From: Adiantum capillus-veneris
Taxonomy: Eukaryota; Streptophyta; Polypodiopsida; Polypodiales; Pteridaceae
Direction: 5' to 3'
Length of the DNA stretch: 64,000 nucleotides
NCBI GenBank assembly: GCA_014529385.2
Contig: CM043960.1
Location: forward strand, 34,426,396 to 34,490,395
The notes under the pieces were generated by a model. That model was not told the DNA's origin, did not search any database, and saw only the letters and a list, made by a program, of their open reading frames with translations. How positions within the stretch are numbered: the first letter of the stretch is position 1; each line of letters starts with the position of its first letter. The translations under genes and the position numbers were made by a program. Shown in pieces: positions 21,801-32,900 of this stretch.

Positions 21801-22183
21801 ATAACCTAAACCTTGTCAATGCTTAAAATGCTTTTCTAGAGTAAGCAAATGTACAAATGTTAAAAATGAACAAAGTTTTTGTCTTATAAGACTCTCTTTT
21901 TCTTTATTGTGCACAAATGTGAAGTAGTATGCATGCTTAGATTAAGTTTACGGAGACGACGTCTCCCAAACACCAAGTAGAGCTTGTCACTCTACTATGG
22001 AAGATTGATAGGACTAATGTGCAGACATGCTTGCAGCAGCTTAGGATCTCAAGCGCCAAATGGACTAATCATCCATTCTGGAACAATGTCATAGGGTAAC
22101 ATAGGGACCCTCTACCCGCTAGAAAAAGCACTAATGAATATGCTTTATCTTCTCTACCTCATAGTCCAGGACAACTATGATTT

Positions 22184-22194
22184 CAAGAGAGAGG
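22184..22194 (+). other. Polypurine tract of chromovirus copy 1
   Basis: CAAGAGAGAGG lies three bases before the 3' LTR start and would prime plus-strand synthesis. The same tract, inverted, lies beside the LTR ending at 46042. Confidence 0.75.
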
Positions 22195-22197
22195 TAA

Positions 22198-22571
22198 TGT
22201 CATAATAACTAATATCTAATTCTCCTAAATGATTTTCTCATGTTAAACTGATCATTTAATATGGGGAAGTGCCAGGGGAGAAAAAGCTAGAATATTGGTT
22301 AAGCTGGCAGACCGGCCACAGTAGGGATCCGAAGGAGGTAAAATAGGGATCCAAAGGGGGGGCCATCTGCAAAAGAGCAATGTGCAAAAATGGGCTTAAA
22401 AGACCCTAAGGTTCAGCCCATTAAGACTTCCAAAATGCTAAGGTCCCAAAATTCAAAGGTTGTGTCCAAAGGTCAAACTCTAGGGAAATTGGATGCTTTG
22501 TGTGTGTCCCAAAAAGTCTTCTCAAGTCCTACAAAGGAGGGGGCGAGCACAAAAGGTAGGGGATGAGAGAG

Positions 22572-22639
<68 letters not shown>

Positions 22640-23836
22640 GCTACCTTTACACAAAGGGAATGAGGGACACATGTTAGCTCCCTACCCCAGATGCCCACAA
22701 GTTGTACTCAAATCCTATTGGACGGCCTTGGAGGTGGACCAATGAGAATTAGGCTAGAGTAAATCTAGTTTAACTAATTTAAAAACACTTAATAAAAGAA
22801 CCAATAATAATTAAGCTCTCTAGAAGACTATTGAACAGTCTCCCAAGGGGTCCATTGAGCATTCAGCAGCCCAATGGCTTGCGTGATTCCTATTGGCCAG
22901 GAGACAAAGGGGTCCAATGAGATTTTAGTTGCGTTAAGTAATTACCTAAGGCTCTCACAAAAGGGGAAAGGGGGACACATATGAGAAGGCTATCACTTAT
23001 TCTTCTTAATACTCATTGGCTAAGCCTGGAAAGGGCCAATAGGGTTACAACATGAGCAAATAGTAGGAGGGGTCGACCAAGAGAGAGAGGGGGCTGATTT
23101 TTTCAAGGCATTATCCACACACACTCACACAAACTCATGTGGAAAGAAAGAAGGCTCTCTCTCTCTCCTTCCCAAGCTTTAATGGAAAGCTTATCACCTA
23201 CTCCAAGTTTGTGAGAAGGGAGGCCTACACCAACAACTCTTGGCTTTGTGATGCAAATCCAACCAAGAGCCAAGCTTCAATGCATGCTCATCTCCTCTAC
23301 CATGCTAATTACTAAGCTAATCTATGCTAGTATGACTGATTATGTGAGGAGATGTATATCTTTCTCGTAAGTCTACTCCTTGTTCCTCTCAATTACTCTC
23401 ATACCCCGCTAGCTCTCACTATCTTCGAAGGAGTGTGAGGTCTTGGGTCTGAGACCGTGAGGGAATTGATGTTGTGTTTGATAAGTTTTATCCTTATTGC
23501 TTGAAGTTTCCATCTTCATTGCACTAGCTAGTATTGAAGGAACACAAAGAATTGTATTGTAAAATGTCTCTCTTGATGGGAGAAACCATAATACAACGCC
23601 TTTTGGAGGGGGGACCGGCTCCGTGAAAATCCGGTCCTCAAGTATTGTCAATTGCTTAATTTCTCTCTCTTTTGAAGTATTGTTCATGCTATCTAAATAG
23701 GTGTTATACGTTTTGTTGCTCTCTCCACCCAAGCACTCTTGTTATTCTGATTAGGAATCTATTCTAATGAAATGCTCACTATGTTCATGCTATTTTCCGC
23801 TACACACAAGTTACTAGGCCATTAAATGATGTTACA
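22198..23836 (+). mobile_element. 3' LTR of chromovirus copy 1
   Basis: Starts TGTCATAATAAC and ends TTAAATGATGTTACA. It is about 1639 bases, closely similar to the 5' LTR but with a much longer (CA)n tract and a 3-base insertion next to the end. Confidence 0.9.
22574..22638. repeat. (CA)n microsatellite inside the 3' LTR
   Basis: About 32 uninterrupted CA units. The same point of the 5' LTR (about 15296-15312) holds CTCTCTC followed by only a few CA units, so the tract expanded after insertion or contracted in the other copy. Confidence 0.95.
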
Positions 23837-24065
23837 TAGTTTTTGGCATTCTAACTACCATTGAATGCACACCCTCTCTAGCATAGTATATATTGCTTGT
23901 GCATGATTGTGAAGAGCTACCCAACATTCTTGACTCACAAGTACTAACAAAGATTAGAGGCGCAATTCTCACCATTGTAGTGGGACTCCTTATGTAAAGT
24001 AATATAGTTAAAACATGTCACATGCTCTATGTTGGTATGACTTCAAATGTTGGATATGAGGGGGG

Positions 24066-24110
<45 letters not shown>

Positions 24111-24244
24111 GGAACTTGATGCCTAATTGTCGCGTCGGTTTGGTACGTTTGTGGACTTTCTTTGGGAAAGCGTTTGGTTTGAAAAACAAGGTGAGATTTC
24201 ACGATGGCTTTCCAAAAGGGAAATCAAGATACGAGGGAAATAAA

Positions 24245-24337
<93 letters not shown>

Positions 24338-24690
24338 CAATCACTTGTTCTTGTGAAAAAAGCTCTTTACTCTTTAAAAGCTTTAAAAATAAAAAGGTAC
24401 ACAAAATAAAAGCAATGTAGTCCCATCCTAAGAAAAAAGAACAAGTATAAATTGTGTGTTCATATTGAAAATAATATAAGATGAGCAAGGACAAAAAAAA
24501 AACAAGGCAAAGTCTTAAAAATCCATGTAAGGCTATGAAATGAAAGGGACCCTTTTGACAAACTCCATCAACATTTAAGATGAGTCTTCATTGTTGGCAC
24601 TGAAAACATTGGAAGGATGCCTAACTCTACTCAACACTAAGGATTCTTTTAGAAAGCCAAAAATCAGAGAAACACTTCTGTGTCGCACTA
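23837..24690. repeat. Intergenic DNA with (GA)n and (AT)n tracts
   Basis: No gene is supported. Simple tracts are (G)n/(GA)n at 24061-24108, (AT)n at 24249-24290 and (AG)n directly abutting it at 24291-24334. Open frames here are products of the repeats. Confidence 0.8.
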
Positions 24691-24797
24691 GCGGTGTGCG
24701 CAACGCTTGCATGCAGTCAGCTAGTCAACGTGAAAGTGTGTGATGTGAAGACTGTGAAGCAGCTGTGTTCAAAACGTGACATTGATAAACTCGGAAA

Positions 24798-24807
24798 CTA
24801 TATAAAG
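24798..24807 (+). promoter_or_regulatory. TATA box of the extensin-like locus
   Basis: CTATATAAAG lies about 62-71 bases upstream of the ATG at 24869, a normal distance for a plant core promoter with a short 5' UTR. It is associated with the only reading frame in this region that has a signal peptide. Confidence 0.6.
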
Positions 24808-24868
24808 GGGAGGCGAGAATCCATCGTCAGTCTCATCCTAGGCATTCCTTCACCCAGGAGAAGTCAGT

Positions 24869-25379
24869 ATGGGACATCAATTTGCACTTGTGCTTGTGCT
24901 GGCCTCCCTACTCTCCTGTGCGCTGGCTGATAGAAGCAACATCTATGGTGGTGGTGGTGGTGGGCAGAAGCCCCTGGCTACTATAAGCCACCACCTTCCC
25001 AACCGCATATGAAGTCTCCTCCACCCTCTTTCCCCCATGCAGGCCACTCTACTCATAAGAGCCCACCCATGTCCCCGCCCCACTACCAGCCTCCTCCACC
25101 TGCTGTCGTCTTCTCGCCGCCCAAGTTCCCACCCTACCACAAGTCCCCTCCTGCCCCAGTCTTCTCCCCTCCTCAAGTCTACAGCCCCCCTTCCCACCTC
25201 TCTACTCTCCGCCGCCTCCTCTCCTCACCCCTCCCCCGCCCACCCGTTCATGGAGCCCCCCCTCCACGCCTCATTACACGCCACACTCCCATCCACCACC
25301 CCACCACTCCCACTACCAGCCAGCCCCCAAACAACCTCATTCTCCTCCTCCTCCGAGATCCCCTTTCGTGCGCATTTAG
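24869..25379 (+). pseudogene. Extensin-like / proline-rich cell-wall protein gene, frameshifted
   Basis: The ATG at 24869 opens a secretory signal, MGHQFALVLVLASLLSCALA, then DRSNIYGGGGGG. This frame ends after PNRI. The expected proline-rich body lies in the next frames: GYYKPPPSQPHMKSPPP, then PPHYQPPPPAVVFSPPKFPP and SPPQVYSPP. After another slip come LYSPPPPLLTPPPP and SPPPPPRSPFVRI, ending at TAG. Tyr-rich SPPPP and KSPP motifs are typical of wall extensins, which are secreted, hydroxylated and cross-linked. Two frame slips, the first in or just after the (GGT)n run, make this a pseudogene unless sequencing errors are responsible. This is the best candidate for host-gene-derived sequence in the window. 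Confidence 0.65.
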
Positions 25380-25480
25380 CATCCTCGTTCCTGATGACAG
25401 CAGCTAGTTCCACATGAACGTTAAGTATAAGCACTTCCCACTTTCAAATGTTATGCTAATGACGTACATTATTTAAATAA

Positions 25481-25481
<1 letters not shown>

Positions 25482-25526
<45 letters not shown>

Positions 25527-25827
25527 CAGGTCTTGAGTTCAACTCTCCTCTTCGAATAGATCTTTAAGGTCTCTTGGGATAGTTTCCTACGATGTTAAAA
25601 AACTCTTCTTCTCAGGTGTGTGTGTGGCTGTGCGCACTAATAAGAAGAGGAAAATGGTATAACCTTTCTATCACCCAAGTGTGGTAGATTGGTTATCCCA
25701 TTTCTCTCTTGAATAGCAGGTCTTGAGTTCTAACTCTCCTCGTCGGATAGATCTTTAAGGTCTCTTGGGATAGTTTCCTACGACGTTAAAATTCTCTTCT
25801 TCTTCTTCTTCTTCTTCTTCTTCTTCT

Positions 25828-25872
<45 letters not shown>

Positions 25873-25920
25873 GCACTATCTACTCATTCAAGACATATAA
25901 ATCTTTAAGGTCTCTTGGGG
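25482..25920. repeat. (CT)n/(TTC)n tracts and a 190-bp spaced direct repeat
   Basis: (CT)n occurs at 25482-25522 and 25831-25872, with (TTC)n at 25795-25830. The block CAGGTCTTGAGTTC...ATAGATCTTTAAGGTCTCTTGGGATAG occurs at 25528 and 25718, with a shorter third copy (AAATCTTTAAGGTCTCTTGGG) near 25898. No gene. Confidence 0.85.
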
Positions 25921-28900
25921 AAATTCTCTATAACTAGTCTTGCTTGGTTGGCCTTGCCAAAGGTATTCGTTGATATGGTTTAGCATTGACTTGTTGGAGC
26001 CGTTTAGTATTCATGTGTTGTTGGAACTAAAACCAGTTTTTTTTCCTATAGTAGATTGTTCTCTAGAGAAATGTAAAACTTAACTTGGGCTATTGACTTG
26101 ATCAATGAGTAGGCATCTTGTCTAAGTGTGCAAAGGAGAGAATGTTATTTTGCCAAGCTACATGAGTAGCTAAACTTTTTGTCATGCAATGAAAAAATGA
26201 TACAAACTCTAGATCATAGATAGTCCAAAAGTGCTATACCAAAGTACGGCGAAGAGTCGGCATTGTGTTTCCCTAGAAATTATGAGGAATGAAAGCCATG
26301 CCTTGCCTTGTATTCCAGTTGTGTGGTCCAAGCAAACGTTTAGACATGGAGACCTAGATGTAGATGACGAACTTGTACGACTTGTTGACAGATAGTTTTA
26401 TCTCATCGATTTGTAGACGCTCCCGTTGTCGATTTGTCCTCATTCATGTGGACTGTCCTAACGTAACCAACTCATTTCTCAATTTGTAAATGGAAGACTT
26501 TGTCTTTTTGCTCTTGTACCAATAGCTAATTTGACCGCTAACCAATGTGGGCACCTTACCATATACTCCAGCATGTCATATGTAGAGAGTTCTACACCAT
26601 GAAGTTCTTGAGCAAGATGCCACTCTTATGTTTCTCACATGGGATCTTCCTAAGGATGATTCAAATCTTTTAGGATGGAATCAAGGATAATCCTTCGCTA
26701 TTATTCTTGCAAAACTTTCCTCTCTTTGTCTAAAGAAAATTTTGTCAATGCACCTCTCTAAAGTGAACGATCTCGACTTCTTATGATTTTCACAGGTGAC
26801 ACATCAATGGATTACCTTTTTTTCCCTCTTAAGAAGATTGGTTCATCCCCATCGAGCTCCATTTCAAGCTCCTCTTTCGCATATTCATCTTAACACAAGA
26901 ATCCAAATCCATGAGCACCATAATTGGGTAATCCCACACATCCAAGACCCTAGATGTTATCAGCTACATAGCTTCCCATCTCTAAGTTGAACTCATTCTC
27001 TTTAGTGGTCGCCTAGAAGAGCCACTTCATCCTCCTCTTTGATGTTAATCCCAAAAAGCGTTTGCAACTTGTTGAAGGCTCATTCATACTAAGGGAAATA
27101 TCTTGCCCTATCTTTTGGTTCACATCTTTGATGGAAAAGCTAATCTCATTGTCAACCATTAATCTATTGTATTAGCAATCATATGTGTGGAAATTTAAGA
27201 CACATACACAACCCCTTCCTTTCAATCACAAAAGCCTGCAAATGACATGCAAATCGCATATAGCCATATGCATATATGACGTTGTCTCCCAAATTTTTTT
27301 CTTGGCATCCCCCCTGTCTGCACTTGTTTCAAATGGCCAACTTCACATACAAGGTGATCTTCTAATGTTGTAGATTCCACTAGCACGTCTTCGCACATGA
27401 GAACATTTGTTTTGAGTCCATGTCGTAGAGGTAATCCTTGCATATTCTTGATAAAAAATCTCATTAACTCTTGCACCAATCACACTTCTCATATCACAAG
27501 AGGCGATGATGGATGGGATCATGCCGCAAGCGTGTTGTCATTAAGGTCAAAGAAAATCCAATTTTCTAAGATGTGGAGAGAATCTCTTAGGTAGATAATT
27601 AGTGAAGGTTCCAAGGTACTCTACCATGTATAAGAGATGCGACGACATGAACCCTGGTAAGAGAGAAGCACACATACCAAGATCAATAGGTAATCTCGTT
27701 GGGTAGGTCAAGGATGATACATGATTCTACAATAGGTTTATTGCACCTTTGTTTCATTATCTACAAAAGCACAAGCTAGTTATGAGTTAATATAAGCATA
27801 TATGTTACCAAGATAATTAGGAGTAAATTAAGCATAAGCTATTGTAAGAGAGAACATGACAAATGCTTAGCTAATTATGATTTTGAGTATCATGTATATT
27901 AACTAGTCTTTCTTGGTAGGTCATGCTATAGAGGTTATGCTTAACATGATCTAGTTGACATGAAATAGAGCACATTAAAATGAAAAAAAAAGACATGAAA
28001 TTGAACAGTATATAACCTGCGTGTATTAGATATTGTGTATGCATAATGCCTTGATTGCTCAATCAACATTTGCAAAATTGAGAAATTGTTCTCATTTGCC
28101 ATCCAAAAATACAAAAAGCATTAACAAAATCTAGAACTCAAGTGCACTACTCACCTGATAGAAGACGTTGTTGGTGTTAAGCTACTTGGAAACAATGTAA
28201 ATAGTTAAACATTTTTCACTCAATGAGGCAAAAAGTGAAAATGCTAAACATATAGTGTACATCATAAAAAAGGTCCATACCAAAATATGGTAGGGAATCA
28301 ACACTATGATATCTCCAGAAGCACTATGGTCTCTCAAAAAATTATAAGGAACGGAAGCCGTGCCCTACCCTGTGGTCTTTACGTGTTGTCCAAGCAGACA
28401 CATAGACATGGAGGATTGGATGCAAATTATTGGAGACCTGCTTGTCCATTTGAAATGTCCAATGTTGTGAATATATATATATATATGGTTCCTTTGGCAC
28501 ACATCACAAGAATTAGAATAGATACAAAAGATGTAGAATATATATTTAACTTAATGAGGAGGAGAGTGTTTTTTATATGAGAATATGAATCAAAATGAAT
28601 TAGAATGTAAAGTTTTCCTTAAAGGGGATTGGAATTGTAGAGTCTAGACAATGTTTAAGAGATCAAGTATTGCCAAGGACAACTTATTTCTCCAACAACC
28701 TCTGACTAGCAATGGGATTGTGTATTTTGTCACCCATAAGAAGGTCTTCAAGGTGCAAGCATAGGTGATTTCATATGGAGAGAGGTCTTATCTTTGCATT
28801 TGGTGAAAATATCTTGGAAAGACTTGGATTCCTCTCATAAGCATCATCTTGCTTGCATTCCGTGTAAGCTTGAGCGGATAAGCATAGTTTAAAGTTTAAA

Positions 28901-29750
28901 ACTTTTGGTTTTGAATAGGTTCTAATGCTAAAGGCCTCTACCACCAGGAATCCCTCTTCTGCGGAGTCACGTCACTTTGCAGCCCGAGTCATGTTCCTAG
29001 TGACCAAGTGCATTTGCATCACTAGCTCGCACCTATAATGACAAGTATCTTGGTAGTAGATCTTGTGTATGTTGTTGATGAGTACCACCCATTGGCTGGC
29101 GAGAAGTTGGCTATGTCATTCACCATGGTATTCACTAGGGTAATCATAAAAGAAGGTGCCCCCTCAAGCATATGCTTGCACATCTCTGACTCTTGCTCTC
29201 CTCTTGCTCTATGGGAGGGAGATGGGAGGGCATCTAGGAGCTTCCTTTTGAGCCAGCAATATGTTGGAAATTTTTCCCTCAGGTGGTGGGACTCACTCTA
29301 ACATGTCACCCAAATCCATTCCATTAAAGCAAGGAAATATGAGGAACTATGGCTCTTTGTATGTTTGTGCTATGCATCTTACGATGCCCCTATGAAACAA
29401 GTGCACACTCACCTCTAGAGTGAAAGAGTGGCGCTTTCGTCTCCTTTGAAGTCCTTCACTACATGTTGCACTTTGGGTGGCAACCAAGTGATGCCTTTGA
29501 TAGTGCACTCTGACAACTCTATAGCTTCCTTTGCCAAGATTTCTATCGTGCTTGATGGCCTCATGTATGAGGTAAACACCGATGGTGCACTGGGACATGA
29601 AGCAGGTGTGAACTAAATGCTCATGGTCTACCCCAACTTGTGCATCCAACCTTGACACTACCACATCTTGAGAGAAGCTTGCATAATAAAATATGGCCTA
29701 GCTTTGTGTTTGTGGATATATCTTGCACATCAATGTTGTGCGCTCTTTTA
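25921..29750. other. Gene-poor stretch with dispersed diverged repeats
   Basis: Many short open frames occur on both strands, none with a recognisable domain or continuity. Segments at about 26220-26350 and 28270-28425 are similar to each other (TACCAAA.TA.GG, ATTAT.AGGAA.G.AAGCC.TGCC, TCCAAGCA.AC, TAGACATGGAG), indicating an old dispersed repeat. A short (AT)n run sits near 28470. I cannot name the families. Confidence 0.5.
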
Positions 29751-29754
29751 AATT

Positions 29755-30660
29755 TTGAACTATCTTCATGACATATGTTACTCTAGTGTTGTAGCTTCAC
29801 TAGATCTACATTTTCTAGTGCCCCCTACACCGACGGGTGGTTCATCCTTGAGACAAGGTAGGTGTCGTTTTGGAGGTGGTGGTTGCTGTGGTAGCGATTC
29901 TACCAATGCGTCCACACCACCGAGAGAGCGTCCACCACTCTCTTCAGTAGCTAGTTCATTGATTGGCAGACCACATACACCTTGGGGATCACACGAGCAT
30001 AATCCTAGCAAGGTGTACAAGAGCAAGGATGGGGCTGTTGTGGTAGATAGGGTCAGAAAGGCCATGTGACAGAGGATTTGGCAGCTCTATACAGCTTATT
30101 TTGGCCACTCTATGATGGATATTTGGGATAATCAAGATGATGAAAGAAAGAGTTACATTGTTGAGACCATTCACAGAGAGTACAGACCGGTAGAGGGGTA
30201 CGATCCAGTCTCAAATGACTAGATTTTGGGCGTGACAAAGGTCACAATGTCACGCCATCGATCAGACGTGAGAGATTGATACAATGTCGGCAGTCCAAAG
30301 CCAGCATGGTTGGACGCAGAGGAATGGGCAGGGATTGCACAAAAGACACAAGACAATCCTGATAGATTTCAGCAGTAGAGAGATGTAGTCAGAGTACGTT
30401 TGAAGTCTGCTGGAGAGTCACATCTTGGGAGTGGAGGCTACGATACACTTTGAACATGAGTTTGTAAGTATTATACATATTCTTTAACTTGTTAAAAATG
30501 TATATGATATTTGAAGATTTATCTCATGATTAAACCATAATTTTGCAGGAAGTTGCCGAGAAGCGCCCTCCGATACGTCGAGAGGAGAATTATGGGTACA
30601 AGCATGGACTTGTGGCCCTTTTGACCCAGTTGCTGCAGGAGGAGGGAGAGACCATCAACT
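29755..30660 (+). pseudogene. CACTA-type Transposase_24-like protein relic
   Basis: The first part (29755-30069) is low complexity and Gly/Pro/Ser rich. After a stop come words matching the plant Transposase_24 (Ptta/En/Spm) pattern: a W-x-L-Y segment, RKSYIVETIHREY, KPAWLDAEEWAGIA, NPDRFQQ, RVRLKSAGESHLGSGGYDT. A further exon-like piece after TTTTGCAG (about 30548) reads EVAEKRPPIRREENYGYKHG and ends in TAA at about 30660. Several internal stops exist. Family assignment rests on pattern only. The CACTA terminus at 31758 supports it. Confidence 0.55.
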
Positions 30661-30784
30661 AAGAGGAATTACCATGAGGGTCTTCTTGATACAGTCTTAC
30701 TCAGTCATCTTGATACAGTCTTTTTTGTAGCTATGGTCTTCTTGATATAGTCTTACTCAGTGATTGAATACATGTACAGTTTCA

Positions 30785-31195
30785 CGCTTATGTTTATGGT
30801 TTTGCATTCCATTTGTAATTATGATTGTGGTATGACTAGGTTATGGTTATGGTTTCGCAATTATGGTATGGCACAGATGTTATGGTCATGGTTTGACAAT
30901 CAAGTTATGGTTATGGTTTTGCAATGATGGCATGGCAATCATGGTATGGTTAGGGTTTGGCAACAATCAAGTTATGGTTATGGTTTTGCAATGATGGTAT
31001 GGCAATCATGTGATGGTTATGGTTATGGTTTTGCAATGATGGTATGGCAATCATGTGATGGTTATGGTTTGGCAATCAGATTATGGTTATGGTTATGGTT
31101 TTGCAATGATGGTATGGTTGTTATGGTTATGGTATGACAAGCAAGTTGTGGTTATGGTTATGATATGGCAAGTGGGTTATGTTTATGGTTTTGTA
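30785..31195. repeat. TATGGTTATGG minisatellite array
   Basis: Degenerate repeats of GGTTATGGTTATGGTTTTGCA, ATGATGGTATGG and GGCAATCA occur in irregular order over about 400 bases. It is the inverted counterpart of the array at 1.66-1.83 kb. It lies between the Transposase_24-like relic and the CACTA terminus and therefore could be that element's subterminal repeat. Confidence 0.85.
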
Positions 31196-31408
31196 GTTTT
31201 TGAAACATGTTTTAGATTATGGCTATAAAATCTTTATATAATTGTGCCTATGGTTTGGGAGTCGACGTTATGGTTATGCTTTTGAGAACTTGTCATGATT
31301 AAACTTTTGATTTTGTGGTTTTTTTCTTCTTACAATTTTGCTAATCTGTATACACACGCTCTTTAGTGTCAAGTTGTAGGTGGAGTGCGGTTCCTTGTGC
31401 ACTCTTAC

Positions 31409-31479
31409 TTTGGGTAGAGAGGGCTATTTTCTGTTGCTGCAGTACATGCAACATCAGTTCCGAGCCCTCTCTGCCCAAA
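31409..31479. repeat. Strong hairpin (inverted repeat)
   Basis: TTTGGGTAGAGAGGGCT (31409-31425) pairs with AGCCCTCTCTGCCCAAA (31463-31479) with one mismatch, and the loop itself contains GTTGC...GCAAC. It could form a cruciform or an RNA hairpin. It sits inside the presumed CACTA element. Confidence 0.75.
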
Positions 31480-31489
31480 AAAAAAATTG

Positions 31490-31758
31490 CAGGTTCTATC
31501 CTCGGTACAATACTTGGTATACACGCTGGTATAGTCCTCAGAACAGGTGTTGGTATTTTAAAATATCATATCGGTGCTTATTTCAATGTTTATTCCGGTA
31601 CGCTTTTCATAACTTATTCCGACGGCTAAAATACCGATGCATATACCGACGACACTGTATTGGCGTCTATTCCGATGATTATTCCATCGTATTTTACTTT
31701 TAAAACAAGCTTTGAGTCGTAAATATCCGCGTCGATTTTTGTGCAGCGTGTTGTAGTG
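31490..31758. mobile_element. CACTA element 3' end with subterminal repeats
   Basis: The right edge, read inward on the minus strand, is CACTACAACACGCTGCAC, the hallmark CACTA terminus. The adjacent 250 bases are variations of TATTCCGATG / GGTATACACG / ATACCGACG in both orientations, as in CACTA subterminal transposase-binding arrays. The matching left terminus was not found in the window. Confidence 0.6.
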
Positions 31759-31812
31759 ATATTGCCACAATACTGTCTACTATGAATAGTTTTTGCATTG
31801 TAAGATAAGAAG

Positions 31813-32018
31813 TGTGACCAAATTTCTTCAACTATGTTGTCAAAGAAACACTCTCTGTGCATCCCACTCTCCAATGTAGAGGTGATCTCTGTGGCCATGG
31901 CACATATATATGTGACCAAATCGCTTCAACTATGTCGTCAAAGAAACACTCTCTGTGCATCTCACTCTCCAATGTAGAGGTGATCTCTGTGGCCATGGCA
32001 CATATATATGTGACCATG
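31813..32018. repeat. 98-bp tandem duplication
   Basis: TGTGACCAAAT..CTTCAACTATGT begins at 31813 and recurs at 31911, and TGTGACCA recurs at 32009, an exact 98-base period with few substitutions. No protein meaning; the open frames are shadows of the repeat. Confidence 0.95.
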
Positions 32019-32149
32019 AGAGTTCTAATAATTTTTTTCCAATTTCTTTGTTTCTAGAAGATCCATCTATGCTACAATGATAACATTTTTCATAATTTTT
32101 AAGGACAACATAACTTGAAATTTTAAAATAAATATGAGTATATCATTCA

Positions 32150-32900
32150 GTGAAACTAATGACAACTACGGCAACCATTGAACTAGCTTAAAGAGTGGGG
32201 CATCATTCAATGATAGTCGGGACTAATGGCAACTCTAGTCCAATAGTAGAGCTGATGTCGAGAGAAACATCGAACTAGCCTAAAAAGCAAGGCATCATTT
32301 AATGTGACTAATGATGACTCTAGCCCAATAGTAGAGCTGATATGGAGAGCAACACTGATGAACTAGGGCCTATAAAGCAAGGCATCATTCAATGGAACTA
32401 AACACAACTCCAACCCAAGGGTAACACTGAGCTAGCTGAAAAGCAGGGCATCGTTCAATGAGACTAACAATAACTCCAGCCCAATAGTAGAGCTAATGCC
32501 AAAAGCAACACCAAACTAGCCTAAAAGCACGTATACATAGGTCACACACAAACATAAAAAGTAGCCTATTAGCTTGTACAATGACACTCCTAGTCCAATG
32601 ATAGAATTGATGTTGACGGCAAGACTAATAGAACTACCCATAAGTCAAATGTAACCACCATGTTCAACAACGACACTTTCGATCCAAAATAGAATTGATG
32701 TTGAAGTGAAGATAGCGGCCATGTGGTAAAACAAATTAGTTTCACCAATTTGCATGATGACATTGCTAGCATTTGCTGGTCCAAAGTAGAACTGCGGATG
32801 CCTAAGACAAATTGATTGACTACTTGTAAATTAAGAGTGACTGTTGGTCTAACATTTCACAAGGACACTTCTCATCTAACTATAGGATCAATGCCAACAA
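32150..32900. repeat. Degenerate minisatellite, about 110-bp units
   Basis: Repeats of the type GAACTAGCCTAAAAAGCAAGGCATCATTCAATG..ACTAA...ACTC.AGCCCAATAGTAGAGCTGATG recur four to five times to about 32530. They continue as weaker variants (CCAATGATAGAATTGATGTTGA) to about 32900. Units differ in length by indels. No gene. Confidence 0.8.

Larger units (their letters stand above)
14908..23836 (+). mobile_element. Full-length, decayed Ty3/gypsy chromovirus (copy 1)
   Basis: The order is LTR, iMet-type PBS, gag with zinc knuckle, protease, RT, RNase H, integrase, chromodomain-like tail, polypurine tract, LTR, about 8.9 kb in all. Several frameshifts and stops make it non-autonomous. A target-site duplication was sought: flanks TGATA and TAGTT do not match, so the site has mutated or the element is a recombinant. 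LTR relics of the same family lie at 2.0-3.0, 13.2-13.7, and 44.4-46.0 kb. Confidence 0.9.

Noticed and set aside
14904-23841. Target-site duplication for chromovirus copy 1
   Set aside because: Five-base flanks TGATA and TAGTT do not match under the best LTR boundaries; I do not claim one.
24943-25197. Gly/Arg-rich minus-strand frame opposite the extensin-like gene
   Set aside because: It is the antisense shadow of the CCT/CCA-rich proline coding strand; the plus strand has the TATA box and signal peptide.
29347-29664. 105-codon minus-strand frame
   Set aside because: No recognisable motif, overlapped by equally long plus-strand frames, and no splice-linked continuation.
30785-31195. TATGGTTATGG array as an interstitial telomere
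   Set aside because: Plant telomere repeats are TTTAGGG; the unit and spacing here do not match.
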